From Talaromyces rugulosus (Eukaryota > Ascomycota > Eurotiomycetes > Eurotiales > Trichocomaceae), in contig NC_049561.1 of NCBI RefSeq assembly GCF_013368755.1, positions 3,534,001-3,598,000 on the forward strand: a stretch of DNA of 64,000 nucleotides, read 5' to 3'. The first letter of the stretch is position 1, and every line of letters begins with the position of its first letter. The notes under the pieces were generated by a model. It was not told the origin of the DNA. It saw nothing but the letters and a program-made list of their open reading frames with translations, and made no database searches. Positions 23,652 through 35,343 of this stretch are shown here, in pieces. The position numbers and the translations under genes are program-made.

Positions 23652-24735
23652 TCATGTCGGAATCTCCTGGATATGAACAGTCACGAGCGACGGAGTCTTG
23701 ACGTCCTGAAACCGCCGCATCACAGTCTGCTGTATTGCCTCTACTGAATACCACTTCTTCTTGCCACCTCTCATCTCAAACGCGACCTTGCTGTCGCCCG
23801 CCAGCTTGCGCAGAACTTCGTCGATAAAGGGCTCCAGGGCGAGGGTCCGCGTGCTCTCGTCGACTGATTCGCCGTAAATCTCAGTGACAACATCCTTCAC
23901 AGTCGCACTCTTCTCTCCCCTTTTGCGAACCCGGTCAAGGGCTTGTAAAACCTGTCGTTCACGACGAATTTTGGCACCCAACTCGCCCTCGATCTTGGCT
24001 GGTAGGTTGGCTATTGTAACTCCGTGTGCAGAATAGCCGATGGTGCACTTTTGGGCGAGCATTTTCTGTAGACTGCCCATGAATGTGCCTAGATCTTCTA
24101 CTGCGCTAGTGCCGTGACCGAGGATATTATCACCGGTGAACATTGCTTTTTCCTCTTCGAGGATAAAACACATGTGGTCCTCTGAGTGACCTGGAACATG
24201 CAAGGCTCGCACTTTTGCTCCGTCAACTTGGAATATCTGCCCATCAGTAATGTTCTGCTGGCCTTTGTCGGGCTCGTTTTTGTAAATAGAATCCTCAAGG
24301 TGTGGGTACAACTGTATAAGGTCAGGAACACCACCGGTATGATCACCGTGCCAGTGTGTCAAAAGTACGTGTGACAGTTTAATATTCATAGACTCGAGAT
24401 TCGAGGCAACCAGCGCGGCCCATGCTGGCTCACCACCGCCAGTATCGACCATGACCCGCTCATGGCCGGTGCCGATAATGTATGTGTTTGTTCCTTGGAA
24501 TGTAAACTACTCAAGGAAATCAATTACTGAAATGACGCCAGATTTCCTCAGGAAAATGTAGGATCTTTCTTACCTTCCCTGGATTTTGACCCAGGATGCG
24601 GAGTACTCTCGGTGTCAGTTGTTCAACATCTGCTAGGTGCGGGAGATTTGCTGTTTGGCCTTTGAGATATTCGTCAAATGCACAGATGTTTAACGATTTA
24701 TTGATCTGTCGATAACCCCCTTTGTCGTCCTCCAT
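23652..24735 (-). CDS. Metallo-beta-lactamase-type thioesterase (atrochrysone carboxyl-ACP thioesterase)
   Basis: Stand-alone hydrolase that releases atrochrysone carboxylic acid from the ACP of its partner PKS, the role shown for MdpF/ACTE-type enzymes. Two exons (24574-24735 and 23652-24506) give 338 aa. The zinc-binding signature THWHGDHTGG follows FQGTNTYIIG and MVDTGG; further ligands are His in HVPGHSEDH and Asp in FTGDNILGHG. A C-terminal winged-helix-like region (KSATVKDVVTEIYG...) is typical of LACTB2-like members. Divergent from the PKS with about 915 bp of shared promoter carrying two dyads, as expected for an obligate enzyme pair. Confidence 0.93.
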
Positions 24736-25003
24736 GGCGATTCACTAACTTATAATATGCAGTTAATATTGTAAAAATGAGGATGATCGTACTAAGATGG
24801 CTTGGGTGAGTTGATTATGAAGAAGTCGTACTAAAGGCAAAGATAGAATTGCGTAATGAAGGGCTTGGTGGAGAGTCAGTCCTTCCGGTTGAGATGCTTA
24901 ACAAAGCCTAGCCTGCTCTATGCATATAGACTAAGGTCTGATACAGGAATTAAAAATTGAGCCGACATTATCTGACCCTGGACATTCTTGTGCGGCTGCA
25001 TTG

Positions 25004-25015
25004 TCGGGTCTCCGA
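25004..25015. promoter_or_regulatory. TCGG-N4-CCGA dyad, thioesterase/PKS promoter
   Basis: TCGGGTCTCCGA, near-palindromic, 269 bp from the thioesterase start. Confidence 0.5.
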
Positions 25016-25031
25016 CAACAAGATTCCAGAT

Positions 25032-25042
25032 TCGGAGTCCGA
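25032..25042. promoter_or_regulatory. TCGG-N3-CCGA dyad, thioesterase/PKS promoter
   Basis: TCGGAGTCCGA fits the AflR consensus TCGN5CGA exactly and shares the TCGGAG half with the P450 site. Confidence 0.55.
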
Positions 25043-25650
25043 TATTATGCCATCCGAGGAGATAGCATCTATTTCAGCCCTGAACTCTTTCATGTACGAT
25101 CCACAACCTGGTCTAAACCCTCGGATAGTTGTATTCGGGATAAATCACGGAGATTTCGGCATAGCTGAATCAGTGGAGATTCACTCTGTGCCGCCAGATC
25201 GAATTAGAATGCTTGGCTGAGGCTGAGAACCTCTTTATCGTGCGAATCAGCTCATTTCAGGAACGGAGTGTTGTCCACCAATAGACAGAGTCTCGGAAAA
25301 AAAGCCTTCCTTGTTCGTGTAAGCGTCAGCCGTTAAGCAAAAAGGGAGAATGACAGGGTTTAAGTGCTGGTTTGGCTGTATTAACCCAATAACCCGATTA
25401 AGAGAGCATTCCCGATGGATATGACTTGATAGGGGTGGTGGAGAAGATCCACCGCGTCAAAATTAGAATAATAAGTCACGAGAAGCCCTCCAGTTAATGT
25501 GTAGAGTTCGAAGTTTGATTTATTCTAACAACCAAGATACTCCTTTCGTAACTATCCTCTTCGCAGGGGGTTTTGCGTACGTCTGGTGCATCCATTTGCC
25601 TAACGGGGTTTCATGCTTCTTCCCCCACGCTTGTTCGGTTATCCATATTG

Positions 25651-28600
25651 ATGCCCATATACACCCCTACCACAAGCTCAGATTCCGACGGGGGCTCGCC
25701 CAAGATGGAGCTCGTATATTTCAGCAATGAGTTCCCGAGGGAAGACCTCCAGGACCTATTCCGTCGCTTGCATAACCATAGCAAGGGCAAGAATCACCCT
25801 GTCTTGGCTCGCTTCATACAGGAAGCTACATGGGCAGTCAAGGATGAAGTTCGTCGACTTCCAATGGAGCTGCAGCAGCTCATTCCACCGTTTGAAACCC
25901 TTTTAAGCTGGGTAGAAAATACTGAGCTTAGAGAAGGGTTGATATGCGGTGCTGTGGATGGGGCTCTTCTCATTGTTGTACAATTGGCGACATACATTGG
26001 GCAAGTGAAGCCTATTTCAAGGCCGGTAGCATACGGCTAACGGGATATCATTAGATATGCAGAGAATCACCCTGAATCGCTGAGTGACTTGACCAATACA
26101 TGCCTTGCTGGTCTAGGTATTGGCCTCCTAGCCTCGACTGCGGTTTCCCTATCATCGACATTGGCTAGCTTGCCCCTGGCCGGTGCAGATGCAGTCCGTC
26201 TGGCCTTCCGCTTAGGAATACATGTCGAAGGCGTCTCAGAAAACTTGGAAGCCCGTGATCTGTCGGAAAAGCCTGATACGTGGGCGTACGTGGTTCACAA
26301 TGTAAACCCAGAAGCCGCCCAAAAGGAGTTAGACGACATGCACTCCCTACTGGAGACCCCAGAAACTGGCAAGCTCTTTGTAAGTGCCGTTAGCCGGACT
26401 TCAGTAACAGTGAGCGGGCCTCCGTCACGGCTAAAAGTGCTGTTCAACAAGTCTGAATTTTTCCGTGGGACAAGATTTATTGCACTGCCAGTCTATGGTG
26501 GTCTCTGCCATGCACCGCATATTTTCGGCGACAGAGACATTCAGAGCATCGTCTATAGAAGCTCGCTGAACAGTATCAGCACAAATGCCTGCCCAGTCGT
26601 GCCAGTATATTCGACTAGCACAGGCTTACCATATCCAGCCAAAACTGCGACAGAGCTCTTTGAATCCGTAGTTGCCGAGCTTCTCACACAGGCAATTCAT
26701 TGGGATCGCGTCATTCTCGGTCTGCTTGACCGAGGTAAATGCACCGGAGCCTCTGAGGCGGTATTGCATTGCTTTGGCAATTCCATTGCCCTGAACGACC
26801 TCAACACGGCCTTAGAGAATGATCTGCCGGAGCTCGAAATTGTGGTCAACAGCCTCATCGCATGGATCTTTCAAGCCTCACCAACAGGCACCATACCCCG
26901 CGGCCCTGCACAGTCAAAGCTTGCCATCATCGGCATGTCTTGCAGACTCCCAGGAGGCGCAAACAATACCGAGAAGTTCTGGGAACTCTTAGAACAAGGT
27001 CTGGATGTTTCTCGGCGCGTCCCAGCTGATCGATTCGACATTGACACGCACTTTGACCCAACTGGCAAAGACCTCAATAAGAGCATGACGGAGTACGGGT
27101 GTTTCATCGACGAGCCCGGCTTGTTCGACGCCCCCTTCTTCAACATGTCTCCACGCGAAGCCCAAGTTGTTGATCCGCAGATGCGCCTAGCCTTGGTTAC
27201 TGCATACGAAGCATTGGAACGTGCGGGATATGTGGGTAACCGAACTGCTTCCACACAGTTGCAACGAATTGGTACGTTTTATGGCCAGGCTGCTGATGAC
27301 TACCGCGAGGTCAATCAAGGCCAGGAGGTCAGTACCTACTACATCCCTGGTGGATGTCGTGCCTTTGGCCCTGGCCGTATAAACTACTTTTTTAAATTTT
27401 CTGGCCCGAGTTACAGTATTGACACTGCCTGTTCTTCGGGGCTTGCAGCGATTGAGGTGAGTTTTTATCCAAGAGGTTAGATCGTTCAAAATTTCTAATA
27501 AATTATCAGGTAGCATGCCAGGCTCTGTGGAGTGGTCAGGTGGACACCGCCGTGACTGGTGGTGTCAACGTGTTGACCAACCCTGATGGCTTCACGGGAT
27601 TGTGTAATGGCCACTTTCTCACCAAGGGACACAATGCGTGCAAGACCTGGGATGCTACGGCTGATGGGTACTGTCGAGCTGACGGCATTGGGTCCGTGGT
27701 GATCAAGAGACTCGAAGACGCCGAAGCAGACAACGACAATATCTTGGGAGTCATTCTTGGCGCTGGAACGAATCATTCGGCTGAAGCTGTTTCCATAACT
27801 CATCCGCACGCGGGCCATCAAGCCTATCTCTCACGCCAGGTACTTCGTCAAGCCGGGGTAGATCCTTTGGACGTGTCGTATGTCGAGCTCCACGGAACTG
27901 GCACGCAGGCCGGAGACCATGAGGAGATGCAGGGGATCATGGAAGTGTATGCCCCTCTCACAAAACGCCGCAGTAAGGACCAGCCCTTGCACATTGGCTC
28001 TGTGAAAGCAAATGTCGGCCACGGCGAGTCTGTTGCTGGAGCTACCTCGTTGGTCAAGGTGCTTCTCATGCTCCAAAAGAACGCCATTCCACCCCATATT
28101 GGCATCAAAACAGAGATAAATCCCAAGTTTCCCCGAGACTTTGACAAGCGTAACCTGAATATCCCATTTGAAATGACGGTCTGGCCGCAGATTCCAGGCA
28201 AGAAGCGGATTCTTGCTGTCAATAATTTTGGTGCCGCCGGTGGAAACACGACCATGGTCTTGGAGGAAGCACCAATTCGCGATATCGAAGAAAAAGATCC
28301 TCGTCAAACTCATACGGTCACCGTGTCGGCCAAGACTAAGGGATCACTTTCGGGGAACCTTGAGCGATTGATTGCACATCTCGATGCGCATCCCGATATC
28401 AACCTCGCTGACCTTGCGTACACGACAACTGCACGCCGGTACCATCACAGCCACCGAGTTGCAATTGCTACCACGGATGTAAACCATCTGAAGAAGCAAC
28501 TGGCTTCTCGCTTGGAAAAGGTTGATTCGATCAAGCCTGTTGGAAAGTCTGGGCCGCCGCCAGTTGCTTTCACATTTACAGGTCAGGGAGCCTCGTACAA

Positions 28601-31190
28601 ATCGATGAGCCTGGAATTTTACCGAGACGTGCCTGTGTTCCGAGAGCACATTCAACATCTCAACTCTCTTGCCAAAGGTCAAGGATTCCCGTCTTTCATT
28701 CCCGCACTTGATGGATCACACCACCAAGACCACGCACACTCTCCGATCGTTACTCAGCTGGCACTAGTCTGTACTGAGATTGCTCTAGCCAAGTACTGGG
28801 CTACTCTTGGAGTCAAGCCAGACGTGGTCATGGGCCATAGTCTAGGTGAATACGCGGCAATGCATGTAGCCGGAGTCGTCAGTGCCAACGACACCATATT
28901 CATGGTTGGACAGCGCGCTCGGATGCTAGAACAAGAATGCGAGATTGGCAGTCACACCATGCTGGCAGTACGAGCGTCTCTTGCCCAGATTGCAGAGAGC
29001 TCTGCAGGCAGGCCACACACGATTGCCTGCGTCAACGGACCCTCGGACACGGTGCTAAGTGGGACCAAACTCCAGATGGACGAGATCGCACTCGTCCTAG
29101 AGGCAGTTGGATATCGTTGTATCAAGCTTGATGTTGCATTTGCTTTTCACTCCGAGCAAACAGACCCTATCCTAGACAAGTTTGAAGCCCTTGCCAAATC
29201 CGGGGTGATATTCCAAGAGCCAAAATTGCCCGTCATTTCACCACTGCTCGGGAAAGTGATATTTGATGGCAAAACGCTAAATGCAAACTACGTTCGTCGA
29301 GCCACGAGAGAAGCAGTCGACTTCCTTGCAGCATTGGAGAACGCGCAAAACATCTCTGCCGTAAGCGACGAGACCGTCTGGATTGAGATTGGGCCGCACC
29401 CCGTCTGCACTGGCTTCGTCCGGTCAACCATTCCGACCACCCAGCTCACCATCCCCTCTCTGCGGCGGGGTGAGGATAACTGGAAGACTATGACAGAAAG
29501 CATGGCAGCTCTTCATCTTGCCGGGATCGATGCTAGTTGGAATGAGTTCCATCGCCCATTTGAAAAAAGGCTGCGTCTACTTGATTTGCCGACTTATGCG
29601 TGGAACAATAAGACTTACTGGCTGCAATACAAAGGAGACTGGTGCTTAACCAAGGGAAATACATTCTATGATGCTGAGAAAGAAGCCGCCAAGGCAAAGC
29701 TCATCTCAAGGGCACAATCAACAAGCGAGGTGCAGACATCTACCGTGCAGCAGATAATCGAGCAGAATTTCCACGGTTCTGCTGGTACAGTGGTCATGCA
29801 GTCGGATGTTATGCAACCGGACTTCCTCGCCGCCGCCTACGGACATCGTATGAACAATTGTGGTGTGGCAACTTCGGTGAGTTTCCTGAGTTTTTTGTCT
29901 TTATTTTAGATTTCAATATAAGCTGACATGTACAAGTCCATTCATGCGGATATTGCGTACACCCTGGGCGAATACATACACCGCAAACTACGGCCTAAGA
30001 CAAAGCAGGTGCATATGAACATTGTAAATCTGCACGTAACCAAAGGGTTAGTAGCTCAGAGCGACACCAAAACACCTCAATTGATCCGTGTGACCGCGAC
30101 TACTGCCAATATCGATATGATAATTGTCGACCTGACATGGCAAAACGTCGACAACGACGGCAACGCCAGTGAGCCATTTGCTACAGCTCAGATACTCTAC
30201 GGCGAGGCATCCGAATGGCTCTCCTCATGGGCCCCCATAGCGCATCTCGTGCATGGCCGGATCGAAGCACTAGAGAACATGGCTGCAGTGGGTCAAGCAA
30301 ACCGGCTCTCACGCAACATGGCCTACACGCTTTTTGCCAGCAATCTAGTCGACTATGCAGAGAAGTACCGCGGTATGCAGTCTGTTGTGATGCATGAACT
30401 GGAAGCGTTTGCGGACGTACAGCTTACTACCAAGGAGGGCGGCGTGTGGACTGTGCCGCCGTACTTTATCGACAGTGTAGCGCACTTGGCTGGGTTTATA
30501 ATGAACTGCTCCGATGCAATGGACACGAAGAATAACTACTGCGTGACCCCTGGCTGGAACTCAATGCGATTTGCCAAGCCATTAGTTCCTGGCGCCAAAT
30601 ACCGGTCGTATGTCAAGATGCTTCCAACTGTCGAGGATCCTACCGTCTACTTTGGCGACGTCTACATCATGCAGGACAACGTTATCATGGGTGTGGTCGG
30701 GGGAATGGAGTTCCGTCGCTATCCACGTATTCTCCTTGCGCGGTTCTTCTCGCCTCCGGACAAGATGGCAGCCCTGGAGGGCAAGACAGCTACGGCAAAG
30801 CCTTCAGTGCTAGTACCAAAGCCCGTGATAGAGGCAAAGCCTCCCAGTGCAACTATCAAACCCGAAAAGACCCAGTCTACACCATCCGCGGCAGATACAA
30901 CGCCGGCAGAACCCAAACCAGCAGCAGCAGAGACAACGGTTGAATCAGTTGCGTCCTCCGGCAGCATCACCGCCAAAGCTCTGATGCTCATTGCCAAAGA
31001 GGCCGCTCTACAGATCTCCGAGCTAGAGGACGACGCAAGTTTCTCCCACCTGGGTATCGACAGTCTGATGTCGCTAGTCATCTCCGAGAAGTTCAGGACG
31101 GAGCTGGACGTCAAAGTCGGTGGCAGTCTCTTCTTGGATTATCCAACGATTGGAGACTTGCGTAAGTGGTTGGAGGAGTATTATAGTTAA
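25651..31190 (+). CDS. Non-reducing polyketide synthase, atrochrysone carboxylic acid synthase type (SAT-KS-AT-PT-ACP, no TE)
   Basis: Iterative type I PKS expected to build the octaketide of emodin-type anthraquinones. Four exons (25651-26000, 26055-27456, 27510-29876, 29937-31190) give 1790 aa. The SAT domain starts at [10 protein letters not shown] and has a candidate nucleophile C99 in ICGAVDG. The KS has C576 in DTACSSG plus HGTGTQAGD and VGHGES. The AT has S1028 in GHSLGEY. The PT domain follows, with H1339 (NFHGSAG) and D1552 (FIDSVAH) as likely catalytic residues. After a Pro/Ala/Thr-rich linker a single ACP carries S1749 in GIDSLMS. The chain ends right after the ACP, matching the separate thioesterase at 23652. 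The first intron is GC-AG (GCAAGT donor). The start at 25651 was chosen over 25705 and an upstream ATG at 25573. Confidence 0.94.
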
Positions 31191-31649
31191 GTTTTACTAA
31201 TTGGTTTTAACAAGAATGATTTTGTTTGGTCGTGCATGCGTTTGGCGTTTTTCTTGCTTGACAATTGGGTGATTACATGAGAAGCTCTTCCAAATGATAC
31301 TTGATTTAGTAACGAAATTGAATGAATTGCATACATCTCATAAAAGCTCATCTCAAATATTTATCCCTTTAGGAATATAATTACCCAATCGGGTAGGAAC
31401 GGAACAGTCGTGATTGCAAATTTGTCTTTCAGAGTTCTTTCTAATATTCAAGTAGCAATCTATCCGTAGAGTTAGATACATGATTCGTTACATCGTCATC
31501 GTCAATACAATGAAATCACAGGCTGAAACATAAAAGATCGATGCGCTGGCTTCTTCAAATCGCCAAGAAGCCAACTAAGTCAAGAATAAATGCTCGTATA
31601 TGCAACAACTCCAACACTCCATAACAACTTCATAAGAAATGCAAGACAA
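31191..31649. other. Convergent spacer at the right cluster border
   Basis: AT-rich 3' spacer between the PKS and the BTB gene. It marks the change from metabolite cluster to housekeeping genes. No gene seen. Confidence 0.5.
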
Positions 31650-33322
31650 TTACATCATACGGAACACCAAATCAGAGGCAAGTTCTGGTATACTATCCAA
31701 AAGCTCTCTCAGTCCTCCACCGGGCCCGGCTATGACACTGACCCCAGATCCGGGACCATGAGTGGGCGAAGACGGCACCCGAATAGACGCAGGAACATAA
31801 AAGGCGAGCTCGCGCATCTTGCACGCGGCATACTGGGCGACCAATTTGCGCAGCTCGCTTTCGCGGAGCAGTGTCGCCGAGGTCTGGCTCTCGGGCTCGA
31901 ATCTGTTGGTCTTGTGGTACGTATACCTGAGAACCTCCAGGAACATACGGGCATGGGCATCGAACTGGTTCGCCTCGATTTCATCCAGGTCTCCCATGTC
32001 ATTCTCAGACGGAGGGATCAGCGCGTAGTCGAGGAGTTGACGGTGCAGCTTCTTTAGACACAGCTGAGCGAGGCCGGAGATTAGGTAGCGTGTTGCAAAC
32101 ACATAGACCTTGGCGTGGAAGAGGATATAGGGCACTTCTACTTCGGGTTCGGCCGGTGGCGAGGGAGGTCGATGGAAGTATTCCAACGAGGCGAATTCCT
32201 CCCACGAGCTAATTCCCTTCCTCCGTGGAGCCGAGATTCGCTGTGTCGCGAACGAGGTGTCAATCATTGGCGCTTGCGCCGAGTGCTGCAGCCGTCGAGC
32301 ATCACGGTCTCCAGCCCTGCCATCCACAGCGCCAGGCGAGAGAGGCCGATCCCACCAGTCCGCGTCAGCGCCAGACGGGCCATCCTGAAAATCCTCTCCG
32401 GGGTCCGTCTCAATAGCGCAATCGTTGTCCGGGTCATTCTGCTGTTCAACTTGGAGCCGGGGCCGGGTTGGGGCTTCCTCGATATCCTTGCTTTCAAAAG
32501 GCGGCGTACTCGGTGGAGTGAGGTTTGCTACTGGAGCTGCTTCCTCAACTGGAGGTGGTTCTGGGGCGGCAGCGGCAGCGACTCCTTTCTTCTTTTTCTT
32601 CTTGTCCTTTTTGCTAGCCTTTCTTGATGGTTGGTTGAATGATTGTTCTTCCTCTTCTGGTTCTTCCGGTTTTGGTCCGAATACAGGTCTTTCGACCTGT
32701 TCATCTAGCAGGGATGGTTCCTCTGGCGTGACCTGCTCATTCTGCGTCTCAACAGCCTCTTCAAAGGGATTTTCCCAGTCCAATCCGAGCTGCTCGTGTC
32801 GCGGTAGTCTTCTCAAATCACCTCGTTCTGCGGGGGGAGGAGTCGGCGCCGGGGGAGGTAAAAAAGAAGCCACGGAATGAGTGCGCAAAGCAAGATGTCT
32901 TAGCGAGGGTGGTGGCGCTTCAGGCTCGTCCTTTTGCTCTTTTTGCTCTTTTGGTTCCCTCTGCTGCTGTTGCTGCTGCGGGGGTTGGCTCTGTGGACTC
33001 GGTTGCGGCACCGTATACTCGCCGGTATATGCATACTGAGTGAAAGCAGCAAAGACCTCGACCTCTTCGTCCTCTAGCACGGCGATACGATGCTTTGACT
33101 CGCGCGTCTGCCCATTGTTCATGAGGTGGTCTAATGGCTTCGAGACATGTCTGGCCAGGCCGGACTGGATGGTCAGTTTGGCGTGATCTTTGCCGACCAA
33201 AAAGGTGAATGGCGGCGAGGATACGATCCTGCGAGAATTAATATGGCTTTTCATGGACATGTATTTGCCAGTGGGAAATAGAATATGTATAGTTACCTGC
33301 TAAAATCCGGAAAAGACTCCAT
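31650..33322 (-). CDS. BTB/POZ-domain protein with long low-complexity middle
   Basis: Two exons (33297-33322 and 31650-33228) give 534 aa starting MESFPDFSR, then IVSSPPFTFLVGKDHAKLTIQSGLA, the start of a BTB fold; VEVFAAFTQYAYTGEY completes its first half. A disordered insert of about 250 residues follows, rich in Pro, Gln and Glu with a Q6 run and a Lys-rich KKDKKKKKKG patch. The second half of the fold resumes at PYILFHAKVYVFATRYLISGLAQLCLKKLHRQL. This split architecture is common in uncharacterised fungal BTB proteins, which may act as cullin-3 adaptors; the function is unknown. Confidence 0.85.
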
Positions 33323-34296
33323 GGTCGACACAACGACAACAGCGACAAAATTCAAACTGAGATGAACGAATTCCCGCGTAAAAAGAACAGGAAAGCCTCA
33401 AGAGAGAGGCGACCTTGTTCTTTTCTCAGACAGAGAAAAAACAAGAAAATGTAACACCACCGTGCTCTTCTACTTTTTCGCAGCTCCCCGACCTCGTGTA
33501 TGCGGTGGCTGGGAGGGCACGAGCTTTAAGAAAGAAAGAAAAAAACCGACCGAGGAAAAAAAAATTGTAGCATGCAGGATGACTACGTGGCACAGATTGC
33601 CAACATGCTTGTCGCGCTTTACCAAAGACGTTCTCTTATGGTCTGTGAGCCTGGTAAGCGCCTTGGTGCGTGCCACGATGCGGCGCTAGACGATCGTGAT
33701 AGACTAGAAAGTGTGATGATAATGAGGGCGAATACTGTAAAAACGGAGTCTTTCCAAGTCCTACGCGTAGAGGCTGTGATCATGCGAGCAGGACAACTCT
33801 GCATATGCTGTATTATTATTTCTTTTTCTAATTTTTTTTCTTTTCAATGCGTTATGATTCCACCTGTGTACATACAGGATGCATCGGGATGAACCCGCGG
33901 GGGCTGGTTTCTGATATTACAGAGGCAGGGAATAATAATATTAATAATCGACAACAGGCCAATAGCAAGCTCTGTCTGCAGGCTAAAAAAAGCAGAAAAC
34001 AATGACAATGCAACATGTATGCCCAATCTCTGTATAGCGCGCGAGGCAAGCTCGGATGTTGGTGCCCATCGGGGCTTGCTCACCGCTTGTTTACTGGTCG
34101 TTTTAGGCCTTGCATGAGCTGTTGATATTTTTGGGTTTGATTATTATTATGCAGCATGTGAAATTAACTTTTTTTTTTGGTATTTCTTTCTTGGTAATTG
34201 CTATCGCGCGTAGATTTTGCGCAACACTTGATATCTTACTACTCGTACATGGCCAATAAAAATACTAAACACAGCTAACCAGACAGGTCAAAATAA
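33323..34296. other. Intergenic region
   Basis: Promoter of the BTB gene and 3' region of the J-domain gene. Pyrimidine-rich and AT-rich tracts, no supported gene. Confidence 0.5.
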
Positions 34297-35094
34297 TCAA
34301 TGAACAATGCGAATCTCGCCATGACCCGGCTCCCACTCGCGCAGGCCATCCCTTAGACTATACCAGAACCGCAAGCGCACTGTTTCCGTGTGCGCCCTTT
34401 CTATATCGCTGATATCAAACGAGCTTGCGAGCCGTTCCACCGTCGTCTCAATGCGATCCGCATTGGCATTTCTCAACTTCTTGACTACTTTCTCGGCCTC
34501 GGCAGCTGGCACGTTCGACAGCTCCTCGACCTTCTCCTGCGCATCCATCACTTCCATGAGCGTTTCTGGGTCAAGCCCGGCCCTGGATGTCCCGCTACCG
34601 TCTTCGGCGAGCACGTCGATGCCATGGAACTCTGCGAGAAGGTACTGCGCGCGCGTGAGCGGGTCGCATAGCGTGCGGTAGGCGTCGTTGAGGCGCGCCG
34701 ACAGGGTCTCGGCGCGCTGTTTATCGGGGCCTTGCGGGAACTTGTCTGGGTGAGTTGCGCCTTGGAGTTCGAGGAACTCGCGCCGCAGCGCCGAGGTGTT
34801 GAATGTAAAGAATGAGTTTGGAGGTGGGCCGTAGGGGAGTGTCGATGGGAACAGGGTATAGTAGTTTGTGGTGTCGATATCAGGAGGACTGCTGCGTGTT
34901 GAAGAACTGTCCGGATAACTGTCTCGATAGCTGGATGATGCGCGTCGTTGCTGCAGCAGAGCAGACTGTTTGGAGGCGTAGGCGTATCGGCATGACAGGC
35001 ACGTCGCGAGGGGCCGCATAGAGAGTGGTGACAGCTGTCCTCTAGCAGAAGGCATCAGCCTCTGGGGCCGGAGCCACAGTGCTGCTCCTCGCAT
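34297..35094 (-). CDS. jac1: Mitochondrial J-domain co-chaperone Jac1/HscB
   Basis: Co-chaperone that recruits the Isu scaffold to mitochondrial Hsp70 for iron-sulfur cluster transfer. Single exon, 265 aa from the ATG at 35094 (an in-frame ATG at 35199 would add 35 residues unlike a presequence). The Arg-rich, Ser-rich N-terminus fits a mitochondrial targeting signal. The J domain runs from NYYTLFPS to QYLLAEFHGID with the invariant HPD in ATHPDKFPQG. The C-terminal HscB domain follows (ETLMEVMDAQEKVEEL ... RLRFWYSLRDGLREWEPG). Length and order match the family. Confidence 0.93.
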   Translation of the reverse strand: MRGAALWLRPQRLMPSARGQLSPLSMRPLATCLSCRYAYASKQSALLQQRRASSSYRDSYPDSSSTRSSPPDIDTTNYYTLFPSTLPYGPPPNSFFTFNTSALRREFLELQGATHPDKFPQGPDKQRAETLSARLNDAYRTLCDPLTRAQYLLAEFHGIDVLAEDGSGTSRAGLDPETLMEVMDAQEKVEELSNVPAAEAEKVVKKLRNANADRIETTVERLASSFDISDIERAHTETVRLRFWYSLRDGLREWEPGHGEIRIVH

Positions 35095-35343
35095 GATGAA
35101 TTGGAGTGGGCAAGAGTCTATAGGCAAAGAATGAGGAGAGCTCGCGAGGTCAAAGGTGAGTTTGGCTTCGGCTTCGGCTTGTTTCGGTCTGCGTCGCATC
35201 CCCGATAGCCGCTAGGCCGCTTTGGGAAAATATACTTTTTTCTATTTATTTTTTATTTTTCACAGCGCAACAATAATGCAGTTGAAATGTATTATGATAT
35301 TAGAGGTCATGAACGCTACATAGCTAGCATGTACGGGACAAGG

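Larger units (their letters stand above)
24736..25650. promoter_or_regulatory. Divergent thioesterase/PKS promoter
   Basis: Shared upstream region of the two core enzymes. It contains both dyads at 25004-25015 and 25032-25042, 17 bp apart. No coding sequence supported. Confidence 0.6.

Noticed and set aside
25651..31190. PKS judged truncated because it lacks a thioesterase domain
   Set aside because: Absence of a TE after the ACP is normal for this PKS group, and the separate thioesterase is encoded next door.
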